DNA of 64,000 bases from Bacillus mycoides (GTDB lineage: Bacteria; Bacillota; Bacilli; Bacillales; Bacillaceae_G): assembly GCF_001757995.1 (NCBI RefSeq), contig NZ_LXLV01000023.1:186001-250000 (forward strand). The letters are read 5' to 3'. Position numbers and translations under genes: made by a program. Shown here piece by piece: positions 34,289 to 43,415 of the stretch. The notes beneath the pieces are model-generated. The model saw only the letters and a program-made list of their open reading frames with translations. It did no database searches and was not told the origin of the DNA. Within the stretch, counting starts at the first letter, position 1. Each line of letters starts with the position of its first letter.

Positions 34289-34372
34289 ATGAAACGATTA
34301 GTACGTACGGAAATAACCACCACCTGCATGATTAAAAAGCGGAGTAAGGTGATTCAGAGGTGTAACAATTAA
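34289..34372 (+). CDS. Putative threonine leader peptide (27 codons)
   Basis: ATG at 34289 follows a very strong AAAGGAGGT with 8-base spacing and encodes MKRLVRTEITTTCMIKKRSK and then VIQRCNN before TAA. Codons 10-12 are ACC ACC ACC, the same codon as the T-box specifier. It ends 23 bases before hom. This is the look of a regulatory leader peptide sensing threonyl-tRNA by ribosome stalling, in a locus already controlled by T-boxes. No alternative attenuator hairpin is obvious, so translational coupling is also possible. Confidence 0.65.
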   Translation: MKRLVRTEITTTCMIKKRSKVIQRCNN

Positions 34373-34395
34373 ACTATTTAGGAGGAGATTAGAAA

Positions 34396-35691
34396 ATGAA
34401 TAATGTTATTAATGTTGGGGTATTAGGGTTAGGTACTGTCGGAAGTGGTGTTGTTCATATTTTGAAAGAACATTATAAAAAAATCGCTCTTGATACAGGA
34501 TATGAAGTGAAGGTAAAGACAGTCGTTGTACGTGATTTGGAAAAGGAACGTGATGTTTGCATTGATGGAATCGTAGTAACAAGTAATGTCGATGAAGTTC
34601 TAAATGATTCAAATATTGATATTGTAGTAGAGGTAATGGGCGGAATTGAAGAAGCAAAACAGCATATTGTTACGGCTTTACAAAATAAAAAACATGTTGT
34701 AACAGCAAATAAAGATTTAATGGCTGTATATGGTGCGGAGCTTTTACAATTAGCAAACAAAAATGAATGTGACTTATGTTACGAAGCGAGTGTAGCGGGT
34801 GGGATTCCGATATTAAGAGGATTAACAGACGGGCTAGCGTCAGATCAAATTGAAAAAATAATGGGAATTGTAAATGGAACAACAAATTATATGTTAACAA
34901 AGATGAGTCAAAATGGATGGTCTTACGAAGAGGCCTTACAGGAAGCGCAAAAATTAGGGTTTGCAGAATCAGATCCGACAGCAGATGTAGATGGGCTAGA
35001 TGCGGCGAGAAAGGTAGCAATTCTTGCAAATTTAGGATTTTCGATGAATGTTGCATTAGATGATGTGCAAGTAAGAGGGATTCGAAAGGTCGAAAAAGAA
35101 GATTTACAAATGGCTGAAAAGTTAGGATTTACTATGAAGTTAATTGGTAAAGCAGAGAAACAAGGATCGGCCATTCATTTAAGTGTAGAACCGACTTTAT
35201 TACCAAACCATCATCCGTTATCAAATGTTAATAATGAATTTAATGCGGTGTATGTTCACGGTCAAGCAGTAGGGGAAGTGATGTTTTACGGACCTGGAGC
35301 TGGGAAGTTGCCGACTGGTTCTGCTGTAGTAAGTGATATTATTTCAATCGTTAAAAATATGAATCAAGTTCCGAAAAATAAAAGTGTGTTAAAAAAACCA
35401 GAGCCGTACGAATTACAAGGAGATGAAGAAGTAGTTTCGAAATATTTCTTACGTATTTCATTACGAGATGAGCCTGGGATGTTGCAAAAAATAACAGAAT
35501 GTTTCGTTAGTTATTCTGTAAGTTTAAAAGAGGTTATCCAATTACCTTTGAATCGTGAACTTGCAGAAGTCGTTGTTGTGACACATCACACTTCAAAATA
35601 TCAATTCGAACGAGTTTTAGGAGCGATAGAAGCTGTCGCAAGTGAAATAAACAGTTACTACATTATTGAGGAGGAAAAACAATATGTATAA
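34396..35691 (+). CDS. hom: Homoserine dehydrogenase
   Basis: The 431-residue enzyme has an N-terminal NAD(P)-binding motif ([13 protein letters not shown]), the catalytic region [11 protein letters not shown]...[29 protein letters not shown] and a C-terminal ACT domain ([21 protein letters not shown]) for feedback by threonine. It reduces aspartate semialdehyde to homoserine, the branch point to threonine and methionine. AGGAGGAG lies 9 bases before the ATG. First gene of hom-thrC-thrB, with translation coupling to thrC by an 8-base overlap. Confidence 0.97.
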   Translation: MNNVINVGVLGLGTVGSGVVHILKEHYKKIALDTGYEVKVKTVVVRDLEKERDVCIDGIVVTSNVDEVLNDSNIDIVVEVMGGIEEAKQHIVTALQNKKHVVTANKDLMAVYGAELLQLANKNECDLCYEASVAGGIPILRGLTDGLASDQIEKIMGIVNGTTNYMLTKMSQNGWSYEEALQEAQKLGFAESDPTADVDGLDAARKVAILANLGFSMNVALDDVQVRGIRKVEKEDLQMAEKLGFTMKLIGKAEKQGSAIHLSVEPTLLPNHHPLSNVNNEFNAVYVHGQAVGEVMFYGPGAGKLPTGSAVVSDIISIVKNMNQVPKNKSVLKKPEPYELQGDEEVVSKYFLRISLRDEPGMLQKITECFVSYSVSLKEVIQLPLNRELAEVVVVTHHTSKYQFERVLGAIEAVASEINSYYIIEEEKQYV

Positions 35692-36742
35692 AGGATTATT
35701 AAACCAGTATGCTTCTTATTTACCAGTGAATGAAAACACACCTGATGTTAGCTTAATGGAAGGGAACACACCTCTTATTCCATTATTAAATATATCAAAA
35801 CAATTAGGGATTCAGTTATACGGTAAATATGAAGGAGCGAATCCGACAGGTTCTTTTAAAGACCGTGGCATGGTAATGGCAGTTGCAAAGGCGAAAGAAG
35901 AAGGGGCAGAGGCAATCATTTGTGCATCTACAGGTAATACATCGGCATCAGCTGCAGCTTATGCGGCACGCCTCGGGATGAAATGTATTATCGTAATACC
36001 AGAAGGGAAAATTGCGCATGGGAAATTAGCGCAAGCAGTTGCTTATGGAGCGGAGATTATTTCAATAGAAGGGAATTTTGATGATGCACTTAGAGCTGTA
36101 AGAAATATTGCTGCAGAAGAGCCGATTACATTAGTAAACTCAGTGAATCCTTATCGAATTGAAGGGCAAAAAACAGCAGCATTTGAAATTTGTGACCAGT
36201 TGCAAAACGCACCAGATGTTCTGGCTATCCCTGTTGGGAATGCTGGAAATATTACAGCATACTGGAAAGGGTTCTGTGAATATGAGAAAGAAAAAGGTTA
36301 TAAGAAACCAAGAATTCACGGCTTTGAAGCGGAAGGAGCGGCGGCAATTGTAAAAGGACATGTAATTGAGGCGCCTGAAACGATTGCAACAGCGATTCGC
36401 ATCGGTAATCCGGCAAGTTGGTCGTATGCAGTAGATGCTGCCGAACAGTCTAATGGTGAAATAGATATGGTGTCAGATGAGGAGATTTTAAATGCGTATA
36501 GATTGTTAGCAAAAACTGAAGGAGTTTTCGCAGAGCCAGGATCAAATGCTTCATTAGCGGGTGTAATTAAACATGTTCAATCTGGAAAAATCAAAAAAGG
36601 TGAAACAGTGGTTGCAGTTTTAACTGGAAACGGTTTGAAAGATCCTGATATCGCAATTTCTTCTAATAAATTTGATATTGCAAGTGTGTCAAATGATATA
36701 GAACAAATTAAAGAACATATTAAAGGGGTGATTATGTCGTGA
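35684..36742 (+). CDS. thrC: Threonine synthase
   Basis: The 352-residue PLP enzyme has the cofactor lysine Lys59 in [10 protein letters not shown] and the phosphate-binding [19 protein letters not shown] segment. It converts O-phosphohomoserine to threonine. I use the ATG at 35684, because GAGGAGG precedes it; the frame extends back into hom from 35666 without a ribosome site. It overlaps hom by 8 bases and thrB by 4. Confidence 0.96.
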   Translation: MYKGLLNQYASYLPVNENTPDVSLMEGNTPLIPLLNISKQLGIQLYGKYEGANPTGSFKDRGMVMAVAKAKEEGAEAIICASTGNTSASAAAYAARLGMKCIIVIPEGKIAHGKLAQAVAYGAEIISIEGNFDDALRAVRNIAAEEPITLVNSVNPYRIEGQKTAAFEICDQLQNAPDVLAIPVGNAGNITAYWKGFCEYEKEKGYKKPRIHGFEAEGAAAIVKGHVIEAPETIATAIRIGNPASWSYAVDAAEQSNGEIDMVSDEEILNAYRLLAKTEGVFAEPGSNASLAGVIKHVQSGKIKKGETVVAVLTGNGLKDPDIAISSNKFDIASVSNDIEQIKEHIKGVIMS

Positions 36743-37632
36743 TACCATTAAGAGTTCGTGTTCCTGCTAGTACAGCGAATGTTGGACCTGGATTTGATTC
36801 TGTTGGAATAGCTTTGTCATTATATTTAGAAGTGAGTGTAAAGGGAGAAGCTGATAAGTGGCAAGTGATACATTCTTTTGACGATTCAATTCCAAAAGAC
36901 GATAAAAATTTAATTGTTAGCACGGCATGTAAAGTATGTCCTTCTTTATCACCCCATATAATAGAAGTTACTAATAATATTCCGCTGACAAGAGGGCTAG
37001 GAAGTAGCGCATCAGCGATTGTAGCAGGAATAGAGCTTGCGAATCAACTTGGAAATTTATATTTAACAACTGATCAAAAGGTTCAAATTGCTACAAATTT
37101 TGAAGGACATCCAGATAATGTTGCTGCTTCTATTTTAGGTGGAACTGTAATCGGAGCACTTGATGGAAAGAATGTTTCGGTTGTAAGGATTGAAAGTAAG
37201 GAATTAGGCGTAATTTCTCTTATTCCGAATGAAGAGCTAAATACGGATGAGAGTCGATCTGTATTACCAGAGACGTTTCCGTTTCACGAAGCGGTTAAGG
37301 CTAGTGCGATAAGTAACGTATTAGTAGCTGCGTTATGCCAAAAGAAGTGGGAAGTTGTAGGTGAAATGATGGAAAGAGATCATTTCCACGAGCCATATCG
37401 TTTAGAACTTGTACCGTTATTACCATCAATTCGTAAATGTGCAAAAGAATTCGGAGCATATGGCACAGCGCTTAGTGGTGCGGGACCATCCATTTTTATT
37501 TTAACTCCGTATGAGAAGCGTCAAGAAATTGCTGACCAATTAGCGAGAGTATTTGCAGCTATGAAAGTATGTGAGCTTGAAATTGATCATAAAGGGATTA
37601 CTGTAAATAAGGAAGAACATATTGGATTATAA
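36739..37632 (+). CDS. thrB: Homoserine kinase
   Basis: The 297-residue GHMP kinase has the N-terminal [20 protein letters not shown] motif, the ATP-binding [15 protein letters not shown] (about 87-101) and C-terminal [14 protein letters not shown]. It phosphorylates homoserine to O-phosphohomoserine. It starts with GTG at 36739, overlapping the thrC stop by four bases. A strong terminator follows 2 bases after the stop. Confidence 0.96.
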   Translation: MIPLRVRVPASTANVGPGFDSVGIALSLYLEVSVKGEADKWQVIHSFDDSIPKDDKNLIVSTACKVCPSLSPHIIEVTNNIPLTRGLGSSASAIVAGIELANQLGNLYLTTDQKVQIATNFEGHPDNVAASILGGTVIGALDGKNVSVVRIESKELGVISLIPNEELNTDESRSVLPETFPFHEAVKASAISNVLVAALCQKKWEVVGEMMERDHFHEPYRLELVPLLPSIRKCAKEFGAYGTALSGAGPSIFILTPYEKRQEIADQLARVFAAMKVCELEIDHKGITVNKEEHIGL

Positions 37633-37660
37633 AGAAAGCTAGCATCGCTAGCTTTCTTTA
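37630..37660 (+). terminator. Terminator of hom-thrC-thrB
   Basis: AAAGAAAGCTAGC and GCTAGCTTTCTTT are perfect 13-bp arms around ATC. Confidence 0.88.
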
Positions 37661-37780
37661 AGTTATGGAGAATCTATTTTCAACTGGAATTTTTCAGGAG
37701 AAATAATGTTTTAAAAAGAGAATACAAAATGAATATTCATTTTGTATAATTGAGTAAAGAGCGGTTTTTGAGGTGATTAT

Positions 37781-37993
37781 ATGAATTCAAAAGAGTCACC
37801 AGAAGAAAAAAGAGAACGTATGAGACAAAGTGAATTAAAAAATAATCCTACCGGTTCTTTGAATGATGGACTCAACAGGGCGGAATCAGGTAACCCCGTT
37901 GATATGGCAGGTGGTATGAATTGGAAAGGTACAGGGATATTAATTTTAGTGTTAGTTTTAGGATATATTATATACAGTTACTTTTTCAGTTAA
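37781..37993 (+). CDS. DUF6366 family small membrane protein
   Basis: The 70-residue protein has a charged N-terminal half (MNSKESPEEKRERMRQSELK, then PTGSLNDGLNRAESGNPVDMAGGMNWKG) and a single C-terminal transmembrane helix (about 50-68). This matches the DUF6366 family, which is common in Bacillus and has no known function. The ribosome site GAGGTGATT precedes the ATG. It stands alone between two terminators. Confidence 0.75.
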   Translation: MNSKESPEEKRERMRQSELKNNPTGSLNDGLNRAESGNPVDMAGGMNWKGTGILILVLVLGYIIYSYFFS

Positions 37994-38064
37994 GGGGATA
38001 TTGTTAAAATTTTGATTTGTTTGAACTCATAATTAGTGAAAATGAACTTATTTTTATACTTTGA

Positions 38065-38106
38065 AGAGGGCCGTCCCAAAGGTTTTTTTGGACGGCCCTC
38101 TCTTGT
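38065..38106 (+). terminator. GC-rich terminator after DUF6366 gene
   Basis: AGAGGGCCGTCC and GGACGGCCCTCT are perfect 12-bp arms around a T-rich loop. Confidence 0.85.
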
Positions 38107-38314
38107 TAATAGGTAGGATATGATTGTCATATTTTGTAGTTAAGTCGATATATTTCAATTTGCGTCAATATAAGTAGAATTGTGTTTGATATAATTTCAT
38201 GTACTGTTGCAAATTTACTCAATAAGAACATGACTCCATTTCAAAGTTCGGCTTTTGGTACAGGCCCTATTATTTTTTGCCACATTCCTGTAACAAAGCC
38301 CCTGTATATTCAGT
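38107..38314. other. Leader region of the glycosidase-like lipoprotein
   Basis: This part of the 337-base gap before the lipoprotein gene has no convincing ORF. It contains a stretch ACAGGCCCTATTATTTTTTG near 38260 that could act as a leader element, but no mirror-image partner was found. Confidence 0.35.
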
Positions 38315-38330
38315 GGTGGAGGTGCAGAAG

Positions 38331-40634
38331 ATGAAAAAAATGATAGCAATATGTCTTCTTACAACTATGTCATTTTCGACTTTAGTTGGGTGTAATGTAA
38401 AAGGTAATAATGCTGTACAAGAGTCTAAAATAAAGAAAGCGACGTATAAAGATTTTACTTACGATGTAAATCCAGAGACTTTCGCGTTAACTGTAGAACA
38501 TGATGGCGTAAAGGAACAGGCATCACAACCGTTACCGAAAATGAAAGTATCAAATGTAAAAAAAGACAAGGATCGCACATCGTGGGAATATCCAGATGAA
38601 AAAGTAAAAATAAACTTAGAAAAGAAAAAAGACCACTTAAATATTGAAGTAGAATCGACTGGTGCAGAAAGCTTTACATGGCCGAAAGTACAAGCTGAAA
38701 ATTATATACTTCCGTTATGGGAAGGTAAGCAAATCCCAAGTAATGATGAGAATTGGAAGAAGTTTTTGAAGGATGATGCATATTCATTTGCTGAATCATT
38801 TTCCATGAAGTTTTTCGCATTAAATGGGGCGAAATATTCGCTTGTATATATTGCGAATAATATGTTTAATAATGAATTGAAATTTCATTCGGATCCGAAA
38901 ATAGGGTTTGATTTTATACATGAATTCCCGAGTGTAAATAAAAATAAAACATATGGCTTTCAATTATATGTGACTAATAATGATGCAGTCAGTATTGCTA
39001 AACTGTATAAGGATAATATTGCTCGAAAAGGTGAATTTAAAACATTACAAGAAAAGGCTAGAAAAAATAAAGAGATAGAAAAGCTATACGGAGCGGCTCA
39101 TTTTTATTTTTGGAATCAAAATGGTTTATCAGAAAGTAACGTAAATTGGCCGAAGTTAAGAGAGCAAATAAATAGTCCGGTGTTTAGCCATATAAAAGAG
39201 CTTATTCAACAGAATAGTTCAGAGCCTGGAGAACTGAATGTATTTGAGCAAGTAAGTAAACAAGATTTCATTGATAAGTATCAAAAAAATGTCATTTTAC
39301 GTTATATAAATGAAGTATTATCTATGAAAGAATTATATAAAGAGGATATTTTTCTGAAAGTTAATCAGGAAGCTAGTGCACTATTAAAGAAGGGGATAGA
39401 TCACTTATCTAAGACGGAGTTGTATAGCTTAAATAAGCATTTGTTAAAGTCAGTACTCGGTGATGCGGTTGAAGAAGTAAGTAAATGGGGTAACGCAGAT
39501 GGAACAGATATTTTAAAGGAAATGAAAGAAGCAGGAATAGACAATGCGTGGATTGGTCTCCCGAACTGGGAACAAGGATATATGCAGCCTAATTTTGTTA
39601 CAGAAGCTAAGAAAATGGGATATTTAGTTGGTCCGTATGATTCTTATCATTCCATTCACGAAAAAGGTGATAAAAATTGGAACACAGCTTCCTTTAATGA
39701 TCCATCGTTATATGAAGAGGGTACTGTAACGAAGAAAAATGGAGAAAAGGTGCAAGGGTTTTTAGGTAGAGGGCGAAAACTAAATCCAACATTATCACTG
39801 CCTAGTGTAAAAGAACGAATGAACGATATATTACAAAATGGCCCTAAATATAATTCATGGTTTATTGATTGTGACGCGACGGGTGAAATTTATGATGATT
39901 ATTCAACAAAACATTTAACGACACAAGAACAAGATTTAAAAGCACGATTAAAACGAATGGATTATATCGCGCAAGAAAAAGGGATGGTAGTAGGTTCTGA
40001 AGGTGGAAATGATTTTGCAAGTAGTACAATTGCATTTGCTCACGGAATTGAAACGCCTGTAATTAAGTGGGACGATGAAGATATGAGGAAAAATAAAACA
40101 AGTCCGTATTATGTTGGTGGGTACTGGTCACCAAATCAAAATGTTCCCGAAAAATATGCAAAACAAGTACCCTTGAAAGAAGAATATAAACAAGTATATT
40201 TAAATCCAGTATATTCGGTACCGTTATATAAATTAGTATACAATGATGCAGTTATTACAACACATCACTGGGAATGGGGAAGTTTGAAAGTAAAAGATGA
40301 GGTAGGAAATCGTATGTTATATGAATTATTGTATAATGTTCCTCCATTGTACCATTTAGATGAAGTAGAGTGGAATAAGCATAAAAAAGAAATTACAGAG
40401 CATTTGAAAGTTTGGAATGAAGTTCATAAAAAGGCAGTAAAAGAAGAAATGACGGACTTTGCATATCTGTCAGAAGATAAGTTAGTACAATCTGCTTCAT
40501 ATGGAAAAGATATTAAAATTATTGTGAATTTCTCAAATGAAGATGTGGAAATAGAAAAAACGAAAATACAAGCAAAATCAGCTTTAATTAATAATAATGG
40601 GAAGCAAATGATATACACACCAAATGAGAAATAA
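38331..40634 (+). CDS. Glycoside-hydrolase-like lipoprotein
   Basis: The 767-residue protein has a lipoprotein signal (MKKMIAICLLTTMSFSTLVGC, lipid Cys21). The N-terminal beta-rich region is about 40-260. A central TIM-barrel-like domain follows (KLYGAAHFYFWNQNG, IDNAWIGLPNWEQGYMQPNF, WFIDCDATGE with Asp513 and Asp515, GSEGGNDF, THHWEWGS), and a C-terminal beta domain ends near YTPNEK. This resembles GH101-like and related uncharacterised glycosidases found in Bacillus. The acid pair near 513-515 is a candidate for the nucleophile. The true start is the ATG at 38331 after GGAGGTG, not the upstream frame opening. It acts on the cell surface; the sugar substrate is unknown. Confidence 0.8.
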   Translation: MKKMIAICLLTTMSFSTLVGCNVKGNNAVQESKIKKATYKDFTYDVNPETFALTVEHDGVKEQASQPLPKMKVSNVKKDKDRTSWEYPDEKVKINLEKKKDHLNIEVESTGAESFTWPKVQAENYILPLWEGKQIPSNDENWKKFLKDDAYSFAESFSMKFFALNGAKYSLVYIANNMFNNELKFHSDPKIGFDFIHEFPSVNKNKTYGFQLYVTNNDAVSIAKLYKDNIARKGEFKTLQEKARKNKEIEKLYGAAHFYFWNQNGLSESNVNWPKLREQINSPVFSHIKELIQQNSSEPGELNVFEQVSKQDFIDKYQKNVILRYINEVLSMKELYKEDIFLKVNQEASALLKKGIDHLSKTELYSLNKHLLKSVLGDAVEEVSKWGNADGTDILKEMKEAGIDNAWIGLPNWEQGYMQPNFVTEAKKMGYLVGPYDSYHSIHEKGDKNWNTASFNDPSLYEEGTVTKKNGEKVQGFLGRGRKLNPTLSLPSVKERMNDILQNGPKYNSWFIDCDATGEIYDDYSTKHLTTQEQDLKARLKRMDYIAQEKGMVVGSEGGNDFASSTIAFAHGIETPVIKWDDEDMRKNKTSPYYVGGYWSPNQNVPEKYAKQVPLKEEYKQVYLNPVYSVPLYKLVYNDAVITTHHWEWGSLKVKDEVGNRMLYELLYNVPPLYHLDEVEWNKHKKEITEHLKVWNEVHKKAVKEEMTDFAYLSEDKLVQSASYGKDIKIIVNFSNEDVEIEKTKIQAKSALINNNGKQMIYTPNEK

Positions 40635-40778
40635 TAAAGTGAAACTTTAATCAGTGGGGGATTTATCCCTCACTGATTATTAGTCATCACCAATCAAGAT
40701 TTCACGGCACAAACTTGACTCTTTTATTCCTGCTAAATTGTGAGGTGAAATACTACCCACAAATAACAGAATGATAAA
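40634..40778 (-). repeat. Diverged bcr1-type repeat, copy 3, reverse orientation, with ATAAA flanks
   Basis: The 135-base segment 40639-40773 lies between ATAAA copies (40634-40638 and 40774-40778), the complement of TTTAT. It begins GTGAAACTTTAATCAGTGGG like the right end of copies 1 and 2 reversed. Further matches include CACTGATTATTAGT, CCAATC and GAGGTG, then it decays. The terminal hairpin AATCAGTGGGG/CCTCACTGATT directly behind the lipoprotein gene may now act as its terminator. Confidence 0.7.
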
Positions 40779-40894
40779 TCTGTAAATTCGAATGTTTTGA
40801 AGTGTTAAATTTTTGAAGTTGATAAGTAGTGACTTGCCAAAAATAAGCACGAGAGTATAATGTGAAATGGAATACATATTGGATTTATGATGTA

Positions 40895-40914
40895 ACCTTA
40901 CAAAAATGTAAGGT
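40895..40914. promoter_or_regulatory. Inverted repeat upstream of LCP-family gene
   Basis: ACCTTACA and TGTAAGGT are perfect 8-bp arms around AAAA, 75 bases before the LCP start. An operator is possible; no T-run follows. Confidence 0.5.
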
Positions 40915-40989
40915 GATTGAAAGGAAATTCAATATGAAGATTACTAGACATACATTATACTAGGAAAAGAGAAAGAGAGGAGAATGAAC

Positions 40990-41991
40990 ATGAGCTCTGA
41001 ATTAGAACAAAATACGAGAAGCAGTAAAAAACGTTCTAAAAGAAAATCAATAAAATGGTTCATTATAATTCCATTTTTCCTACTTGTTTTTGGAGGAGTA
41101 GGATATGGATCGTTTATATATAACAAAGCAAAAGCTGTTGTAAGTGATGCATATGCAAAAATTGATAAGTCATCAAAACGGGACAAAGAAGTGGAACCTT
41201 TAAAGGATAATATTTCGATTTTAATCATGGGTGTCGACGGAAGTGAAATGAGAAAAACCCAATATGGCGAAGCGGTTCGAACAGATGCACTTTTATTAGC
41301 GACAATTAATAAAGATGATAAATCCGTGAAATTAGTAAGTATTCCTCGTGATTCACGCGTTTATATTCCATCTAGAAAGAAATTAGATAAAATTACACAC
41401 GCACACGTATTTGGTGGTGTTGAAAGTACAAGAGATACAGTGGAAAGATTTTTAAATGTTCCAGTTGATTATTATGTGAAGTTTAACTTTGAGTCATTTG
41501 TACAAATTGTAGATTCAATTGGTGGTATTGATATTGATGTACCGGTTGCTTTCACTGAACAAGATAGTAAAGACCAAGCAGGTATGATCCATTTAGAAAA
41601 AGGTTACCAACATTTAAATGGAGAACAAGCACTTGCACTTGCGAGAACGCGTAAAATTGACAGTGATGCAATGCGTGGTCAAAGACAACAACTTGTAATT
41701 GAAGCAATTGCGAAAAAAGCAATGTCTGCTCAATCTATTAGTAAAATGGGCTCTTTACTTGATGCAGTTGATAAAAATATGAAAACAAACTTAACGTTTG
41801 ATGATATGCTTGCTATTACGAAAAATATGGCAGGCTCTGATCTGCAAATGGAAAAGATGCAAATAGAAGGAACGGATAAACGTATTGGTGGTATTTATTA
41901 TTACATTCCAAATGAAAAGAATGTAAAAGATATTTCCCAAAAATTAAATGACCATTTAGGTATAACACCAAAACCAGCTCGAAAAGAATAG
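40990..41991 (+). CDS. LytR-CpsA-Psr (LCP) family cell-wall ligase
   Basis: The 333-residue protein has a short Lys/Arg-rich cytoplasmic tail, one transmembrane helix (about 22-44) and an extracellular LCP domain. LCP signatures include SILIMGVDG, RTDALLLATINKDDKSVKLVSIPRDSRVYIP, GGIDIDVP and GEQALALARTRKIDSDAMRGQRQQ. These enzymes attach teichoic acids or other polyprenyl-linked polymers to peptidoglycan. The ATG at 40990 has a 7-base spacing from AGAGGAG; the ATG at 40984 would be too close. It is monocistronic. Confidence 0.93.
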   Translation: MSSELEQNTRSSKKRSKRKSIKWFIIIPFFLLVFGGVGYGSFIYNKAKAVVSDAYAKIDKSSKRDKEVEPLKDNISILIMGVDGSEMRKTQYGEAVRTDALLLATINKDDKSVKLVSIPRDSRVYIPSRKKLDKITHAHVFGGVESTRDTVERFLNVPVDYYVKFNFESFVQIVDSIGGIDIDVPVAFTEQDSKDQAGMIHLEKGYQHLNGEQALALARTRKIDSDAMRGQRQQLVIEAIAKKAMSAQSISKMGSLLDAVDKNMKTNLTFDDMLAITKNMAGSDLQMEKMQIEGTDKRIGGIYYYIPNEKNVKDISQKLNDHLGITPKPARKE

Positions 41992-41992
41992 T

Positions 41993-42027
41993 AAAAAAGA
42001 TTGGCCTTCGCCAATCTTTTTTTATAG
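41993..42027 (+). terminator. Terminator after LCP gene
   Basis: AAAAAAGATTGGC and GCCAATCTTTTTT form a 13-bp stem around CTTC. Confidence 0.88.
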
Positions 42028-42036
42028 GAATATATT

Positions 42037-42053
42037 TGTAACTTTTCTGTAAC
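42037..42053 (+). promoter_or_regulatory. TGTAAC-N5-TGTAAC box upstream of the lipoprotein/two-component operon
   Basis: TGTAAC at 42037-42042 and 42048-42053 is an exact fit to the WalR consensus TGT[AT]A[ACT]-N5-TGT[AT]A[ACT]. It lies 102 bases before the lipoprotein gene. Confidence 0.55.
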
Positions 42054-42154
42054 GATTTTTTATATTAGAAAAATTATACTCATATGTATGAGAATATTGG
42101 AGAAGCAAAAAGTATAGAGAAATACTTAAAATTTGTAGTAAGGAAAGATATCAT

Positions 42155-43402
42155 ATGCAGAAATGGATAAGCATTTTGGGAATCATTTTTATATTGACTG
42201 GATGTAAAATGTCTGAAGCTCCAACAAGTTTAATGGGAGCTCCTGCAAATGAAAAATGGATTAATGAATTAAAAGAGCAAATAGATAAAGATTTGCCTGT
42301 TAATTATCGGTTGCTTACTCCAATGTCTAATAAAGATAAACAGATGATTTGGTCAATGGATTTTAAACAAGATAATAAGAAAGAAGCGATCGTATTTTAT
42401 AAAGTACCGAATGAAGATCGGAGTATATATTTAGCTATTTATGCGGAAAGCAGCAATGGCTGGAAACTAAAGTCCACTCATACATTTGATGGTGAGAATA
42501 TAGATATCGTTAAAGTCGGTGATTTTACAGGGAACGGGAAGCGAGAGTTATTAATTGGAATCTCTGTAAGTCGTGAATCTTTAGAACATGTAATGTATGT
42601 TTTTTCGGAAGAAAATGATGATATGAAGGAGATTTATAATCGGCAATATACGAAGTTATTTATAGAGGATTTAAATGAAAATGGCCTTAATGATATAAGC
42701 CTTGTTACTTATAAAAAAGATGAGCAATTGAAAGTTGAGTTCATTGAACAGTTTAAGACTATGTCTGAAGTTACATTTGATCCATATATAAATAGTATTC
42801 AACGAATACAAATGGGGCGTATTTCTAACATGTCAAAGGCAGTTGTAATTGATTCAGGAGTTGGGGCTCATTCAGGTATAACATATGTAGCAAAATTCGA
42901 TAAGGATCATTATGAGGGATTACTTATAGACGGGAAAGAAGATTTATTCAATGATTATGTTGTGGAAAGTAAAGACGTTAATGAAGACGGCATTATTGAA
43001 TTTGTTCGTACTGTGCGTCCGAAAGGCTGGGAAGAGGTATCGTACGGAGAGAGCACGATGTTTGAACGTTATATACAGTGGAGTGAAGAGGGGATTAAAC
43101 CGATAGAAGAAAGATATATCAATATAGAGAAAGGTTATTTTGTCAAAATCCCTCAAGCGCTAATTGGAAAAATAACTGTCCCAGTTCAGCAAGAAGCACC
43201 GGATGTTCAAAAATTTATAGATGCAACTACAAATGAAATATGGCTTGAAGTCCATATTTTTAAGCGGAAAGAATGGTTCAAAATAAAAGGATACGAGGCA
43301 GCAGTTAAAACGGCTTCTCATGTATATGCAGTACCGAAGCAATCAAAATTTGAAAAAATGAAAGCATATATAAAACCGCTAGCGGATTATCAACAAGAGT
43401 AG
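42155..43402 (+). CDS. Lipoprotein with FG-GAP-like Asp/Asn-Gly repeats, two-component-linked
   Basis: The 415-residue protein has a lipobox (FILTGC, lipid Cys17). Three repeats look like FG-GAP/dockerin-like calcium loops: VGDFTGNGKRELLIG, IEDLNENGLNDISLV and SKDVNEDGIIEFVRT. These suggest a beta-propeller on the outer membrane surface. It is the first gene of an operon with an OmpR-type regulator and kinase. It could be an auxiliary sensor for the kinase or a target regulated by it; the family is not named. Confidence 0.75.
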   Translation: MQKWISILGIIFILTGCKMSEAPTSLMGAPANEKWINELKEQIDKDLPVNYRLLTPMSNKDKQMIWSMDFKQDNKKEAIVFYKVPNEDRSIYLAIYAESSNGWKLKSTHTFDGENIDIVKVGDFTGNGKRELLIGISVSRESLEHVMYVFSEENDDMKEIYNRQYTKLFIEDLNENGLNDISLVTYKKDEQLKVEFIEQFKTMSEVTFDPYINSIQRIQMGRISNMSKAVVIDSGVGAHSGITYVAKFDKDHYEGLLIDGKEDLFNDYVVESKDVNEDGIIEFVRTVRPKGWEEVSYGESTMFERYIQWSEEGIKPIEERYINIEKGYFVKIPQALIGKITVPVQQEAPDVQKFIDATTNEIWLEVHIFKRKEWFKIKGYEAAVKTASHVYAVPKQSKFEKMKAYIKPLADYQQE

Positions 43403-43415
43403 GGAGGTGGGAATT

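Noticed and set aside
34169-34372. 67-codon frame running from T-box 2 into the leader peptide
   Set aside because: The upstream 40 codons are riboswitch RNA; only the 27-codon part from 34289 has a ribosome site.
40680-40877. 65-codon reverse-strand frame after the glycosidase-like gene
   Set aside because: More than half of it lies in the diverged bcr1 unit, which explains the open frame.
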